NCBI GenBank assembly: GCA_965661005.1
Contig: CBFICB010000004.1
Coordinates: 124,001 to 188,000, forward strand
From: UBA5109 sp965661005
GTDB lineage: Bacteria > Pseudomonadota > Gammaproteobacteria > Pseudomonadales > Pseudohongiellaceae
DNA length: 64,000 bases
Reading direction: 5' to 3'
The notes beneath the pieces are model-generated. The model ran no database searches and was not told where the DNA came from. It was given only the letters and a program-made list of their open reading frames with translations. Below are positions 25,606-33,844 of this stretch, piece by piece (position 1 is the first letter of the stretch; each line of letters starts with the position of its first letter). Position numbers and translations under genes: made by a program.

Positions 25606-25948
25606 TTCAGAGTTGCCGGAAATTCCGGCCAAACGTTATTTCACGATTGGTGAAGTCAGCGACCTATGTGAAGTTAAACCACATGTACTGCGTTATTGGG
25701 AGCAGGAATTTACCCAATTAAAGCCGGTTAAACGTCGTGGTAACCGTCGTTATTATCAGCGTCAGGATGTCATTCTGATTCGTCAGATTCGCACTCTCCT
25801 GTACGAACAAGGTTTTACTATTGGTGGCGCCAGACAGCGCATGGCAGGTACTGCTGAGCCTGTTGAAGTGAAACCGGTAATAAACCAGCAGGTGATCAAG
25901 GAACTGATCGAAGAAATTGAGGAAGCATTAACTCACCTAGCATCCTAG
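25586..25948 (+). CDS. MerR-family transcriptional regulator
   Basis: This 120-residue protein has an N-terminal winged-helix domain: FTIGEVSDLCEVKPHVLRYW followed by EQEFTQLKP and RRGNRRYYQRQDVILI. The C-terminal part is short and lacks metal-binding cysteines, so it is not a mercury or copper sensor of the classical type. A MerR gene at this place, directly after ihfA, is common in Pseudomonas-like bacteria, but its targets are unknown. It overlaps ihfA by 20 bases and is probably cotranscribed. Confidence 0.9.
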   Translation: MLEPSHNSELPEIPAKRYFTIGEVSDLCEVKPHVLRYWEQEFTQLKPVKRRGNRRYYQRQDVILIRQIRTLLYEQGFTIGGARQRMAGTAEPVEVKPVINQQVIKELIEEIEEALTHLAS

Positions 25949-26009
25949 TTCGGGTTAATCGCTTTTTATATTGGTAGTTTTCTACTAATACCCCTAAAAT
26001 CTAAACAAT

Positions 26010-26086
26010 CGGAGTGTAGCGCAGCCTGGTAGCGCACCACACTGGGGGTGTGGTGGTCGTCGGTTCAAATCCGGCCACTCCGACCA
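26010..26086 (+). tRNA. tRNA-Pro (GGG)
   Basis: A 77-base cloverleaf with encoded CCA. Acceptor CGGAGTG pairs with CACTCCG, the anticodon stem CCACA/TGTGG encloses CTGGGGG (anticodon GGG), and the T-arm has GGTTCAAATCC. A lone tRNA gene following the merR gene, as in Pseudomonas. Confidence 0.96.
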
Positions 26087-26117
26087 ATTCATTTAGATTC
26101 TTACTTTTAGAAATTTC

Positions 26118-26921
26118 TTAAGAAATTTCTAAAAAGTATAGAGAGTAGTCAGTTTCCAGCGAATACATGCCTTCACGGGCTGCACTGAAACAAACATTCC
26201 TATCGTTGGACTCATCCGGGAAGTAGCTACAGACTTCCAAAGCTACTTCTCCATTAAAATCAGCCACTTTCCACATGCCCCCTTCAATGCACATCTGACG
26301 GTCCTCATTGGTGCCGATAACACATAGTTTAGACAATAAATCTGTTTGTGCCATTGTGCCGGCTATAAAAGCTGCGCCTAATCCATGAAAACAACCAAGG
26401 CGTTGTTTATTTGGTAGAGCAGTGCATTCATTGATGATATCAAGTGTAGATTTACCATCGTCTGCCGATGCGATAAGAATATGGGCCATTTTATAGCGAT
26501 AGCAGGCAGCAGAATAATTTTGCATGCTATCACAAGGAGAATGACTAGAAGTCTGCATCTCAGAATTTGCGAAAAGCAGTTCATATTCCATAAAACCGCC
26601 GGTTATACAGAAATAGGTAAAATTTTGATTGGGTGCCAATTCACACAATTCAATCGTTTCATCGATATCGTACTCACTTAGAAACATCATGGCGTGCCCC
26701 ATGCCGTGATAACAAGTCCCGATATTAAAATACTGTCCAATATCATTATTCTCGCAAAGAGAATTCATCCTGGCTGAGACTTCTTTAATGCCGAGGTGGT
26801 CATCTCCACTGGTAAAAAGCTCCATTAGGACACCATGGAAACAACCAGAGGTGCAAGAATTCTGACAAGCATGAATGGAAGCGCTAAAGTCATTCAGTCG
26901 AGAAAACACAACTTTGCCCAA
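26118..26921 (-). CDS. Cysteine-rich repeat protein, apparently missing its N-terminus
   Basis: I do not recognise a named family. From a TTG at 26921 the frame has 267 residues built of about six repeats of 35-45 residues. Each has two cysteines 8-16 apart, and the second sits in C-x-x-G-hydrophobic contexts: GCFHGVLME, TCYHGMGHAMM, FCITGGFME, ACYRYKMAHIL, GCFHGLGAAF, MCIEGGMWK and VCFSAAREGM. Paired Cys in such helical repeats suggests an exported, disulphide-stabilised protein, but there is no signal peptide. The frame stays open upstream to a TAG at about 26973, adding ACHAQGHELGKVV, which looks like part of the repeat, with no standard start codon. The gene is therefore probably 5'-truncated. 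AGGGG precedes the TTG, so expression of the remnant is possible. Confidence 0.5.
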   Translation of the reverse strand: MGKVVFSRLNDFSASIHACQNSCTSGCFHGVLMELFTSGDDHLGIKEVSARMNSLCENNDIGQYFNIGTCYHGMGHAMMFLSEYDIDETIELCELAPNQNFTYFCITGGFMEYELLFANSEMQTSSHSPCDSMQNYSAACYRYKMAHILIASADDGKSTLDIINECTALPNKQRLGCFHGLGAAFIAGTMAQTDLLSKLCVIGTNEDRQMCIEGGMWKVADFNGEVALEVCSYFPDESNDRNVCFSAAREGMYSLETDYSLYFLEIS

Positions 26922-27143
26922 CTCATGCCCCTGAGCGTGGCAAGCCTGTGCTTCGGTGACTTCGTATGTGAGCTATAACACATTTTTCACTAACTTTTAC
27001 TAAAAATGAAAGCATTTTAAAAAAGAGCTATTACAGGCTTTCAAAAGAATGGGCGCCAGGATCTAGGGATTTAGAAATCATGAGTAAGCTACAAAAAATA
27101 AAAACTTTACGGGAATAATTTAAGCAAGCCTAACTACTTGTTA

Positions 27144-28046
27144 TTAATGGGAAATTAATTTTATATCTGCGTTCGTTATTTTATCTATTAGCAAGGGCTG
27201 CTTGATAGATTCGTTCCCAATAGCGAGCACCTGATACTTATTATCTGCCAATACAGCGACATCGATAATTTTACCAACAGCCTTGTTTTCTGTTGTACTG
27301 ATAAGCATGTCCTTCTCGGGTTTGGTATCGGCGGTAATTTGAAGCACATAAAGCCGTTTCTTGGCTTTACCTAGATAGTGCATACGGGCAACAATTTCTT
27401 GTCCTGTATAACAGCCCTTTGTGAAGCTGATATGGCCTAGCTGGTCATAGTTTAATTCCTGAGGAGTATAAAGCCCTGAATCTTCGACTTGTAATCTGTA
27501 TAGGCCCAGGGCTTGATCAAGTAGTTTCCAATCCTTCCGTTTCCCTTCAGCTAAGCCAAAATTGTTATCAGATAAAATAGAAGAAGAGGAGCTGGGTTGC
27601 CACAGCTCATAACGCTGATTGACCGGGTCAGCCAATCTTAAAAATTTTCCTTCGCTCTCTTCGATCTGATTTGCTGCTACAGGAGTTGTTGGGAAATGTT
27701 TGGCAAGGTAAGCTTCAGCTTCGGAACCAATCAAACCAAATCGATGAAAGGCTTCATTGTTGGTCACAATGTCACTTTTATAAAAGACAGCATATTTTTT
27801 TAGGTGTTGTTCTGCTATAGCCGCTACACCGGCTTCCATTTCCATGTAGAATGCATCGGTAATTTTCCAGAGAGTGAAGCTTGCCAGAACACGCCCCTTA
27901 TTGTCACATAAGCAGCCTGGGCAACTATCTAGCTCTTTTAAGGATTCAAGGTCACAACTTAATTGTCCCTGGAGAAAACGTTCACTATCAGCTCCGCTTA
28001 CAACAAGCAGATCACGGTAGTTTAAATTGATATAATAATTATTCAT
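27144..28046 (-). CDS. ygfZ: Folate-binding protein YgfZ
   Basis: YgfZ is a GcvT-like, tetrahydrofolate-binding protein needed for full activity of several Fe-S enzymes, including MiaB. The 300-residue protein has the diagnostic motif KGCYTGQEIVAR near 226-237, with the functional Cys, and the GcvT-like N-terminal fold. A low-complexity serine stretch (SSSSS) lies near 155. It is divergent from sdhE across 46 bases. The ygfZ/sdhE divergence is conserved from E. coli to Pseudomonas. Confidence 0.94.
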   Translation of the reverse strand: MNNYYINLNYRDLLVVSGADSERFLQGQLSCDLESLKELDSCPGCLCDNKGRVLASFTLWKITDAFYMEMEAGVAAIAEQHLKKYAVFYKSDIVTNNEAFHRFGLIGSEAEAYLAKHFPTTPVAANQIEESEGKFLRLADPVNQRYELWQPSSSSSILSDNNFGLAEGKRKDWKLLDQALGLYRLQVEDSGLYTPQELNYDQLGHISFTKGCYTGQEIVARMHYLGKAKKRLYVLQITADTKPEKDMLISTTENKAVGKIIDVAVLADNKYQVLAIGNESIKQPLLIDKITNADIKLISH

Positions 28047-28092
28047 TGCAAGTAATTATACGGCTCATCGCTCAGCTAACAAAGTTAATATA

Positions 28093-28356
28093 ATGAATGA
28101 AATAGAATTAAAAAGAATGTGGTGGCATAGCCGTAGAGGCATGCTGGAATTAGATCTGCTTTTACTTCCGTTTGCGACAGACAGGTTGGCCGGACTCGAC
28201 GAAGATCAACAAAAGATTTATCAACGATTACTAGAGCAGGAAGACCAGGATTTATTTAGTTGGTTGATTGAAAAAGAAGTGGCGCCCGATGAAGAATTAA
28301 AACAGATGGTACAACAGATTCTGGCTAACAATGACAGTCAAGTGAGCGCCAAATAA
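28093..28356 (+). CDS. sdhE: FAD assembly factor SdhE
   Basis: SdhE (YgfY) promotes covalent flavinylation of succinate dehydrogenase SdhA. The protein has 87 residues. The essential RGxxE motif is present as RGMLELD (Arg15, Gly16, Glu19), with a five-helix bundle layout and WLIEKEVAPDEEL toward the C-terminus. The divergent ygfZ neighbour is the conserved context. It converges on nadB with 24 bases between stops and no visible terminator. Confidence 0.95.
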   Translation: MNEIELKRMWWHSRRGMLELDLLLLPFATDRLAGLDEDQQKIYQRLLEQEDQDLFSWLIEKEVAPDEELKQMVQQILANNDSQVSAK

Positions 28357-28380
28357 AATGCCAACAAGTAAAGAAATGAA

Positions 28381-30033
28381 TTAAAAATTTTCAGGATTCA
28401 AGATTGTGTCAACATTAGTTTCAAGTTGATCTGGGTAGTCCAAAGTATAATGAAGTCCTCGGCTTTCTTTTCTCTCTATGGCTGACTTTATTATTAGTTC
28501 TGCAACCAAAGCCAGATTGCGAAGCTCCAATAAATGAGTGCTGACTTTGTAATTGCCATAATACTCCTGTATCTCATTTTTCAGGAGTTCAATACGATTG
28601 GCGGCACGTTTAAGCCGCTTATTGGTTCTCACAATACCAACGTAGTCCCACATGAGCCGTCTAATTTCATCCCAGTTATGGGAAATCACGACATCTTCAT
28701 CTGAATCGGTCACGCGGCTTTCGTCCCACAGAGGGGGCTTGGCATTAAACTCAGTGCTGGCTAGTTTTTGTTTAATATGTTCGGCCGCCGAGAAGGCGAA
28801 AACAAAACATTCCAACAGGGAGTTACTGGCCATTCTATTGGCACCGTGCAATCCTGTGAAACTGGTTTCACCGATGGCATATAGATTAGATACATCAGTT
28901 TTGCCATTCTTATCGACCATGATGCCGCCACAACTGTAATGTGCAGCAGGTACAACAGGAATTTGTTCTGTGCGTATATCAATGCCAAATTTTAAGCACT
29001 TCTTTAAAATGCCTGGGAAATGCTCCTGAATAAACTCCGGAGATTTATGTGTGATGTCGAGAAAAACGCAATCACAACCCAAACGTTTCATCTCTGAGTC
29101 GATGGCACGGGCGACAATATCTCTCGGCGCCAGTTCAGCCCGTTTATCATAGGCAGGCATAAAACGTTGCCCGTTCGGTAAACGTAAAATGCCGCCTTCT
29201 CCACGAATAGCTTCTGTGATCAAAAAAGATTTGGCATGTGGGTGATAGAGACAAGTAGGGTGAAACTGATTGAACTCCAGATTGGCAACACGACAACCAG
29301 CCCGCCACGCCATTGCAATTCCGTCACCGCTAGCGCCATCAGGGTTAGAAGTATAAAGGTAGGCCTTGCTGGCTCCGCCAGTAGCCAAAACAACAAATCT
29401 GGCATTATAGGTACTGATAGCTCCGGTATTTTCATCAAGAATATAAGCACCACTACAATACTTATTTTTATCGCCAGGAGTTTCATTACTTATTAAATCT
29501 ATCGCAACAGTGTTAGTGAGTACCTTAATATTTTTATTTGCGAGTACTTTTTCAGATAGGCTTTTAAATATGGCTTTTCCGGTGGCATCAGCAGCATGAA
29601 TAACGCGGCGATGGCTGTGACCACCTTCCTTAGTTAAATGAAAATCCGAGAATGCTGAAGGCTGTTTTAAGTCAGAAGACGCAGAGTCATTGTCTTTATC
29701 AAGCAGGCTAAAGGACACTCCTTGCTGCATTAGCCACTCAATACATTCGGGACCACGACTTACGGCATACTCCACAATATCTTTATGACAAAGACCCGCG
29801 CCGGCCTGTAAAGTGTCTTCTACATGAGAGCTTTCACTATCCTGGGTGTCTAAAACAGCAGCTATACCGCCTTGTGCATAATAGGTGCTGCCCTGATGAA
29901 GGGAACTTTTTGAAAGAATAGTGACCTTAGTAAATTCGGCTATTTTGAGTGCTAAGCTAAGGCCAGCTGCGCCGCCACCTATGACAAGCACATCATGATT
30001 GCTGTATGCTGGCGATGTGTAAGTTTTTTTCAT
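28381..30033 (-). CDS. nadB: L-aspartate oxidase
   Basis: NadB oxidises L-aspartate to iminoaspartate, the first step of de novo NAD synthesis, using FAD. It is 550 residues, normal length. Motifs are the FAD site VIGGGAAGLSLAL, STYYAQGGIAAV, HRRVIHAADATG, and the active-site region NLEFNQFHPTCLY. GLHGANRMASNSLLECFVF is the signature near 385-405. The C-terminal helical domain with RLKRAANRIE follows. It is divergent from rpoE, as in Pseudomonas (nadB/algU). Confidence 0.96.
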   Translation of the reverse strand: MKKTYTSPAYSNHDVLVIGGGAAGLSLALKIAEFTKVTILSKSSLHQGSTYYAQGGIAAVLDTQDSESSHVEDTLQAGAGLCHKDIVEYAVSRGPECIEWLMQQGVSFSLLDKDNDSASSDLKQPSAFSDFHLTKEGGHSHRRVIHAADATGKAIFKSLSEKVLANKNIKVLTNTVAIDLISNETPGDKNKYCSGAYILDENTGAISTYNARFVVLATGGASKAYLYTSNPDGASGDGIAMAWRAGCRVANLEFNQFHPTCLYHPHAKSFLITEAIRGEGGILRLPNGQRFMPAYDKRAELAPRDIVARAIDSEMKRLGCDCVFLDITHKSPEFIQEHFPGILKKCLKFGIDIRTEQIPVVPAAHYSCGGIMVDKNGKTDVSNLYAIGETSFTGLHGANRMASNSLLECFVFAFSAAEHIKQKLASTEFNAKPPLWDESRVTDSDEDVVISHNWDEIRRLMWDYVGIVRTNKRLKRAANRIELLKNEIQEYYGNYKVSTHLLELRNLALVAELIIKSAIERKESRGLHYTLDYPDQLETNVDTILNPENF

Positions 30034-30107
30034 TCTGTAAACAGTTGCATGATTTTTGACATTCTACCTATTTGGGTCTGGTAAGTAATTAAAAAGGGAT
30101 AGCTGAG

Positions 30108-30761
30108 TTGAATACGGGTAAGGCCAAACAAACGGATCAACAATTAGTGGATCAGGTTTTCAAAGGTAATAAACATGCCTTTGACATATTGGTATTACGT
30201 TATCAGCATAGAATATTGGCATTGGTGTCTCGTTTTATTCGTGACCAGAGTGAAGTAGAGGATGTTTGTCAGGAAGCCTTTATCAAAGCTTACAAAGCCT
30301 TGCCCAAATTTAGAGGAGATAGTGCTTTTTATACCTGGCTCTACCGTATTGCAATCAATACAGCAAAAAATCACATGGTCACCAAGGGAAGAAGACCGCC
30401 AGGCACGGACGTTGATCTGGGAGATGCTGATTTGGCTGAGCTACCTGCTGAATTGGTTGATACGGGTAGTCCTGAGGAAAAATTATCGAGCACTGAATTG
30501 CATCTTCTTATTAATAATGCGATTGAGGAACTCCCTGAAGACTTGCGAACTGCTTTTACCTTGCGTGAGTTTGGAGGCTTGAGTTATGAAGAAATTACCC
30601 AAATTATGGACTGCCCCGTTGGAACTGTTCGATCAAGAATATTTCGAGCCAGAGAGGCTCTGGATGCTGTTATCAGCCCCTTCATAAAAAATGGGCAAGT
30701 AGCAGAACCAGGTGTTTTGAATGCTCATAAAAGCGATTTAAAGAATAAAAAGAATAAATAA
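30108..30761 (+). CDS. rpoE: RNA polymerase sigma factor RpoE (AlgU type)
   Basis: RpoE is the ECF sigma factor for envelope stress. The 217-residue protein has region 2 (FDILVLRYQHRILALVSRFI, DVCQEAFIKAYKALPKFRGD, YTWLYRIAINTAKN) and region 4 (LPEDLRTAFTLREFGGLSYE, CPVGTVRSRIFRAREAL), nearly identical in pattern to E. coli RpoE. The start is TTG 30108. A C-terminal extension of about 20 Lys/Asn-rich residues goes beyond the usual end. It is followed by its anti-sigma gene. Confidence 0.97.
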   Translation: MNTGKAKQTDQQLVDQVFKGNKHAFDILVLRYQHRILALVSRFIRDQSEVEDVCQEAFIKAYKALPKFRGDSAFYTWLYRIAINTAKNHMVTKGRRPPGTDVDLGDADLAELPAELVDTGSPEEKLSSTELHLLINNAIEELPEDLRTAFTLREFGGLSYEEITQIMDCPVGTVRSRIFRAREALDAVISPFIKNGQVAEPGVLNAHKSDLKNKKNK

Positions 30762-30874
30762 ATGCGAATTTTGGAATTTTTTTTGAGAATTGTTGTCTAG
30801 TTTGTAGGGCTTTAGCTCTGAAAGTTCGAAAAATCTAGAAATATGAAGAAGAATATTGATTTCAGGTTAATAAA

Positions 30875-31609
30875 GTGAAAAAGAATATGAGTAGTAAAGG
30901 CCAAGAAAAACTCAAAGAGTCATTGTCTGCGCTAATGGACAATGAGGCGAGTGAATTTGAATTTCGTCGTATTCTTAAAGAATCTGAAGCCAATCCTGAG
31001 TTAAAGCAAAAATGGGAGCGTTTTCATATGCTTAGCGCTGCTATCAGAGGAGAGTTAGATAGCACAATTGATGCTGGTTCTGCTGTCATTTCAAGTGATG
31101 CAGGCAAATCCGATGAAAAGCGACCTGATCTGCTCTCTCGAATTAATGCTGAGCTGGATGGACTGGATGGAATAGATAGCAGAGAAAGAGAAGACCTTAC
31201 TAGCGAAGCATCAAATGCCCAAAACAAAACAGACCGTAGAAATGCTGTTAATAGTAATCATTCGGGTATTTTTAAGCGGTTTGGGCAGGGTGCTATCGCG
31301 GCATCGGTAGCAGCAATAGTCTTTATAGCGGGAGGGAGTCTTAACCCTTCAGTGCCTTCAGGGATCGAAATGCAAATCGCTGAGCAAGCTGAGGCGACTG
31401 AAAATATCATGCCTGAATTTAATGATGCTTATTCCCCTTCAGAATTTAGTCGTGTTCCTCAATTAAATACAGAAATTGCCGGAACTGAGTCTACGGACGA
31501 GGCTGCTCGTGTTCGCCTTAGACAGGCCGTTTTCCAGGAGTTCGTTGGAGAACCTCAAGAGTCTTTGGAGTTGCCAGTCAACTTCAACGTCATTATCGAA
31601 GAAGAGTAA
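30875..31609 (+). CDS. rseA: Anti-sigma-E factor RseA (MucA type)
   Basis: RseA binds RpoE in the cytoplasm and is degraded after envelope stress. The 244-residue protein has the N-terminal anti-sigma domain (KLKESLSALMDNEASEFEFRRILKE), one membrane helix at about 140-158 (GAIAASVAAIVFIAGGSL) and a periplasmic tail. GTG 30875 is used; ATG 30887 gives MSSKGQEKL and is an alternative. The linker between anti-sigma domain and membrane helix is long and Ser/Asp-rich. The rseB gene normally found next is missing. Confidence 0.88.
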   Translation: MKKNMSSKGQEKLKESLSALMDNEASEFEFRRILKESEANPELKQKWERFHMLSAAIRGELDSTIDAGSAVISSDAGKSDEKRPDLLSRINAELDGLDGIDSREREDLTSEASNAQNKTDRRNAVNSNHSGIFKRFGQGAIAASVAAIVFIAGGSLNPSVPSGIEMQIAEQAEATENIMPEFNDAYSPSEFSRVPQLNTEIAGTESTDEAARVRLRQAVFQEFVGEPQESLELPVNFNVIIEEE

Positions 31610-31748
31610 AACCTTTTATCGAATTTAATCGGCATTGCTCTAATTCCTGTATCGCCTTTTTTGTTTGACTTATTTGTCTTACTTTTCAGTTGTGTTTTTC
31701 TGGCATAATTAGCCTATTTGAATAAGCGATACTTTTGATACTCATATT

Positions 31749-32198
31749 ATGCTTAGCGAAATAGTCAAGGTTTCTTCAATCGACCCGCGCTTTGTAAGAT
31801 TTAAGCCATTTAATAATAGCTCCTGCACAAGTTGCGAGCTCAAGCCCACATGCGGTCAATATTTGTTGAATTCTTTTTCCCAGAATCGTGAGTTAGCAAT
31901 ACCCCATGAAATATTACAAAAAGAAATAGATACCAGGTCCTTGAAAAACGGCACTCAGGTCCAAATTAATATTGAAGCCAAGAAATTAGTACAGATATCC
32001 TTGCAGATGTATTTTTTACCGGTGCTTGGCATATTGCTAGTAGCTTTAATCGCTCAGCTGGCCGGCTTTAACGAAATGATAATTTTGGCTTTAGTGGTAT
32101 TTGTTCTATGCTTTAGTATGACAATTTTGCACCGCTATTTTAAAAAGCATATTGGCCTGAGAGACATTAATTTAAGTTTAATTCCAGATAGTGACTAG
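31749..32198 (+). CDS. rseC: SoxR-reducing system/sigma-E regulator RseC
   Basis: RseC is a two-helix inner-membrane protein linked to sigma-E control and to reduction of SoxR. The 149-residue protein has the cysteine motif SCTSCELKPTCGQ near the N-terminus, two membrane segments (about residues 82-100 and 105-122; MYFLPVLGILLVALIAQLAG and IILALVVFVLCFSM) and a short cytoplasmic end. It follows rseA after 139 bases. MucC is the Pseudomonas equivalent. Confidence 0.85.
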   Translation: MLSEIVKVSSIDPRFVRFKPFNNSSCTSCELKPTCGQYLLNSFSQNRELAIPHEILQKEIDTRSLKNGTQVQINIEAKKLVQISLQMYFLPVLGILLVALIAQLAGFNEMIILALVVFVLCFSMTILHRYFKKHIGLRDINLSLIPDSD

Positions 32199-32213
32199 TG
32201 ATATCAGTTCAAT

Positions 32214-32245
32214 ATATGAACCATAAAACATATGAACCATAAAAC
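32214..32245. repeat. Exact 16-bp tandem duplication
   Basis: ATATGAACCATAAAAC occurs twice head-to-tail (32214-32229 and 32230-32245) in the rseC-mucD gap, about 60 bases before the protease start. It contains no obvious promoter element and could affect mucD leader length. Confidence 0.9.
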
Positions 32246-32302
32246 GCTCAAAACCGTAAATAGAAATGACAACAAAAGCTAAATATAAAAATATAAAAGA
32301 GA

Positions 32303-33736
32303 ATGAATATGTCTAGAGAACTATTTTTAACATTGATGAGATCTGCAGCTTTAATTTTAGCGTTTAGCTTGTCGGCACAAACCTCTGCGCAATTCTTGCC
32401 TGATTTCACTGAGCTTGTTGAACAAACTGCGCCAGCGATTGTTAATGTAAGAATACGCAGCACAGTCGCTGGTGGCGACAGGTTCAATGATTTTGATGGT
32501 GATATAGGTGAGTTGGAAGAATTTCTTGAATTTTTTGGTGATCGTCTTCCTGATGGCTTTGATATGGGTGAGCGAGAGAGTGGATCTCTTGGTTCGGGTT
32601 TTATTATTTCAGAAGATGGTTACATTGTTACTAATGACCATGTAATTGATGGTGCAGATGAAATCACGATCACCTTAAATGACCAGCGTCAGTATAGTGC
32701 CGAAATTATTGGCTCTGATCCGCGTTCAGATTTAGCACTAATTAAAATTGAAGCGGAAGGTTTGCCGACGGTGCCTTTTGGTAATGTAGAAGATGTGAAA
32801 GTCGGGCAATGGGTTTTAGCTATCGGTTCTCCTTTCAATTTAAGCCACTCCGTTGCAGCAGGAATTGTAAGTTTTGTAGGCAGGAGCTTGCCGTCACAGA
32901 TTACTGGGCAGGGTAATTATGTGTCATTTATTCAAACAGATGTGGCAATTAATCCCGGCCACTCAGGCGGGCCATTATTTAATTTGGCTGGTGAAGTCAT
33001 TGGTGTAAATTCACAAATATATTCTAATTCAGGCGGTTCAATTGGTTTGTCTTTTGCGATTCCTGTTGATATAGCGGCCAATGTTATTAGCCAGCTAATG
33101 GAAACTGGTAATGTTTCCAGAGGTTGGATGGGAGTGGCGATTGCTGATGTTACTCAGGAGCAGGCAAATACTTATAACCTGCCAACACCAAAAGGTGCAT
33201 TTGTAAATGATGTGCTTCCTGGTGGTCCAGCAGAAGCTGCTGGCTTTCAGGCTGAAGATATTATACTTAGCTACAATGGTGATGAAATTAGAAATAGTGC
33301 TGATTTACCTTACCATGTAGGCCTTTCATTACCAGGTAGCGAAGTTGAAGTTGAATTGGTTAGAAATGGTCGACGTGAAAATATTCGAATGCTCGTTGGA
33401 GATCTGGACGCCGTTTCTAGCCAACAGCAATTTCAACTAGGTTCGGTTGCCCCGGTTGAAAACACGCTTGGATTGTCAGTAAGCGAAATATCAGAAACGG
33501 AAAAACAGCAATTAGGTCTGGATCATGGCCTTAGGATTAGTGAAGTGATTGGGCAAGTTGCTGAAAGGGCCGGTTTACAAGCGGGAGATATTATTTTGAG
33601 CCTTAATGGCAGAGATTTAGACTCTCTTGCTGATCTGGCTGAAATTAATGCTAGCTTGCCCACTGATAGCCCGCTTCCTCTGCTCGTTGAGCGTGATGGT
33701 CAACAATCATTTTTCACTATAATGCTCGACGGTTAG
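32303..33736 (+). CDS. mucD: Periplasmic serine endoprotease DegP-like (MucD)
   Basis: This is an HtrA-family chaperone-protease of the periplasm. The 477-residue precursor has a signal peptide (about 1-29, cleaving near SAQTSAQ), a trypsin-like domain with His113 (NDHVID), Asp143 (RSDLALIK) and Ser221, and two PDZ domains (about 275-365 and 385-475). The serine motif reads GHSGGPL, where HtrA proteins normally have GNSGGPL. His220 replaces Asn, so activity should be confirmed. The mucD-lepA context is as in Pseudomonas. Confidence 0.93.
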   Translation: MNMSRELFLTLMRSAALILAFSLSAQTSAQFLPDFTELVEQTAPAIVNVRIRSTVAGGDRFNDFDGDIGELEEFLEFFGDRLPDGFDMGERESGSLGSGFIISEDGYIVTNDHVIDGADEITITLNDQRQYSAEIIGSDPRSDLALIKIEAEGLPTVPFGNVEDVKVGQWVLAIGSPFNLSHSVAAGIVSFVGRSLPSQITGQGNYVSFIQTDVAINPGHSGGPLFNLAGEVIGVNSQIYSNSGGSIGLSFAIPVDIAANVISQLMETGNVSRGWMGVAIADVTQEQANTYNLPTPKGAFVNDVLPGGPAEAAGFQAEDIILSYNGDEIRNSADLPYHVGLSLPGSEVEVELVRNGRRENIRMLVGDLDAVSSQQQFQLGSVAPVENTLGLSVSEISETEKQQLGLDHGLRISEVIGQVAERAGLQAGDIILSLNGRDLDSLADLAEINASLPTDSPLPLLVERDGQQSFFTIMLDG

Positions 33737-33844
33737 CCATTAATTAATTAGCTTGCCCCCTGTTATTTCCAGCAGGGTGTTCTTCATGTTATGCGCGAGT
33801 TACTGTAGACTTGCGGACTTTTTATACTAGAGCGAATCTCCTTA

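Noticed and set aside
33757..33780. Hairpin CCCTG...CAGGG after mucD as a terminator
   Set aside because: No T-run follows the stem, so it is not a convincing Rho-independent terminator.
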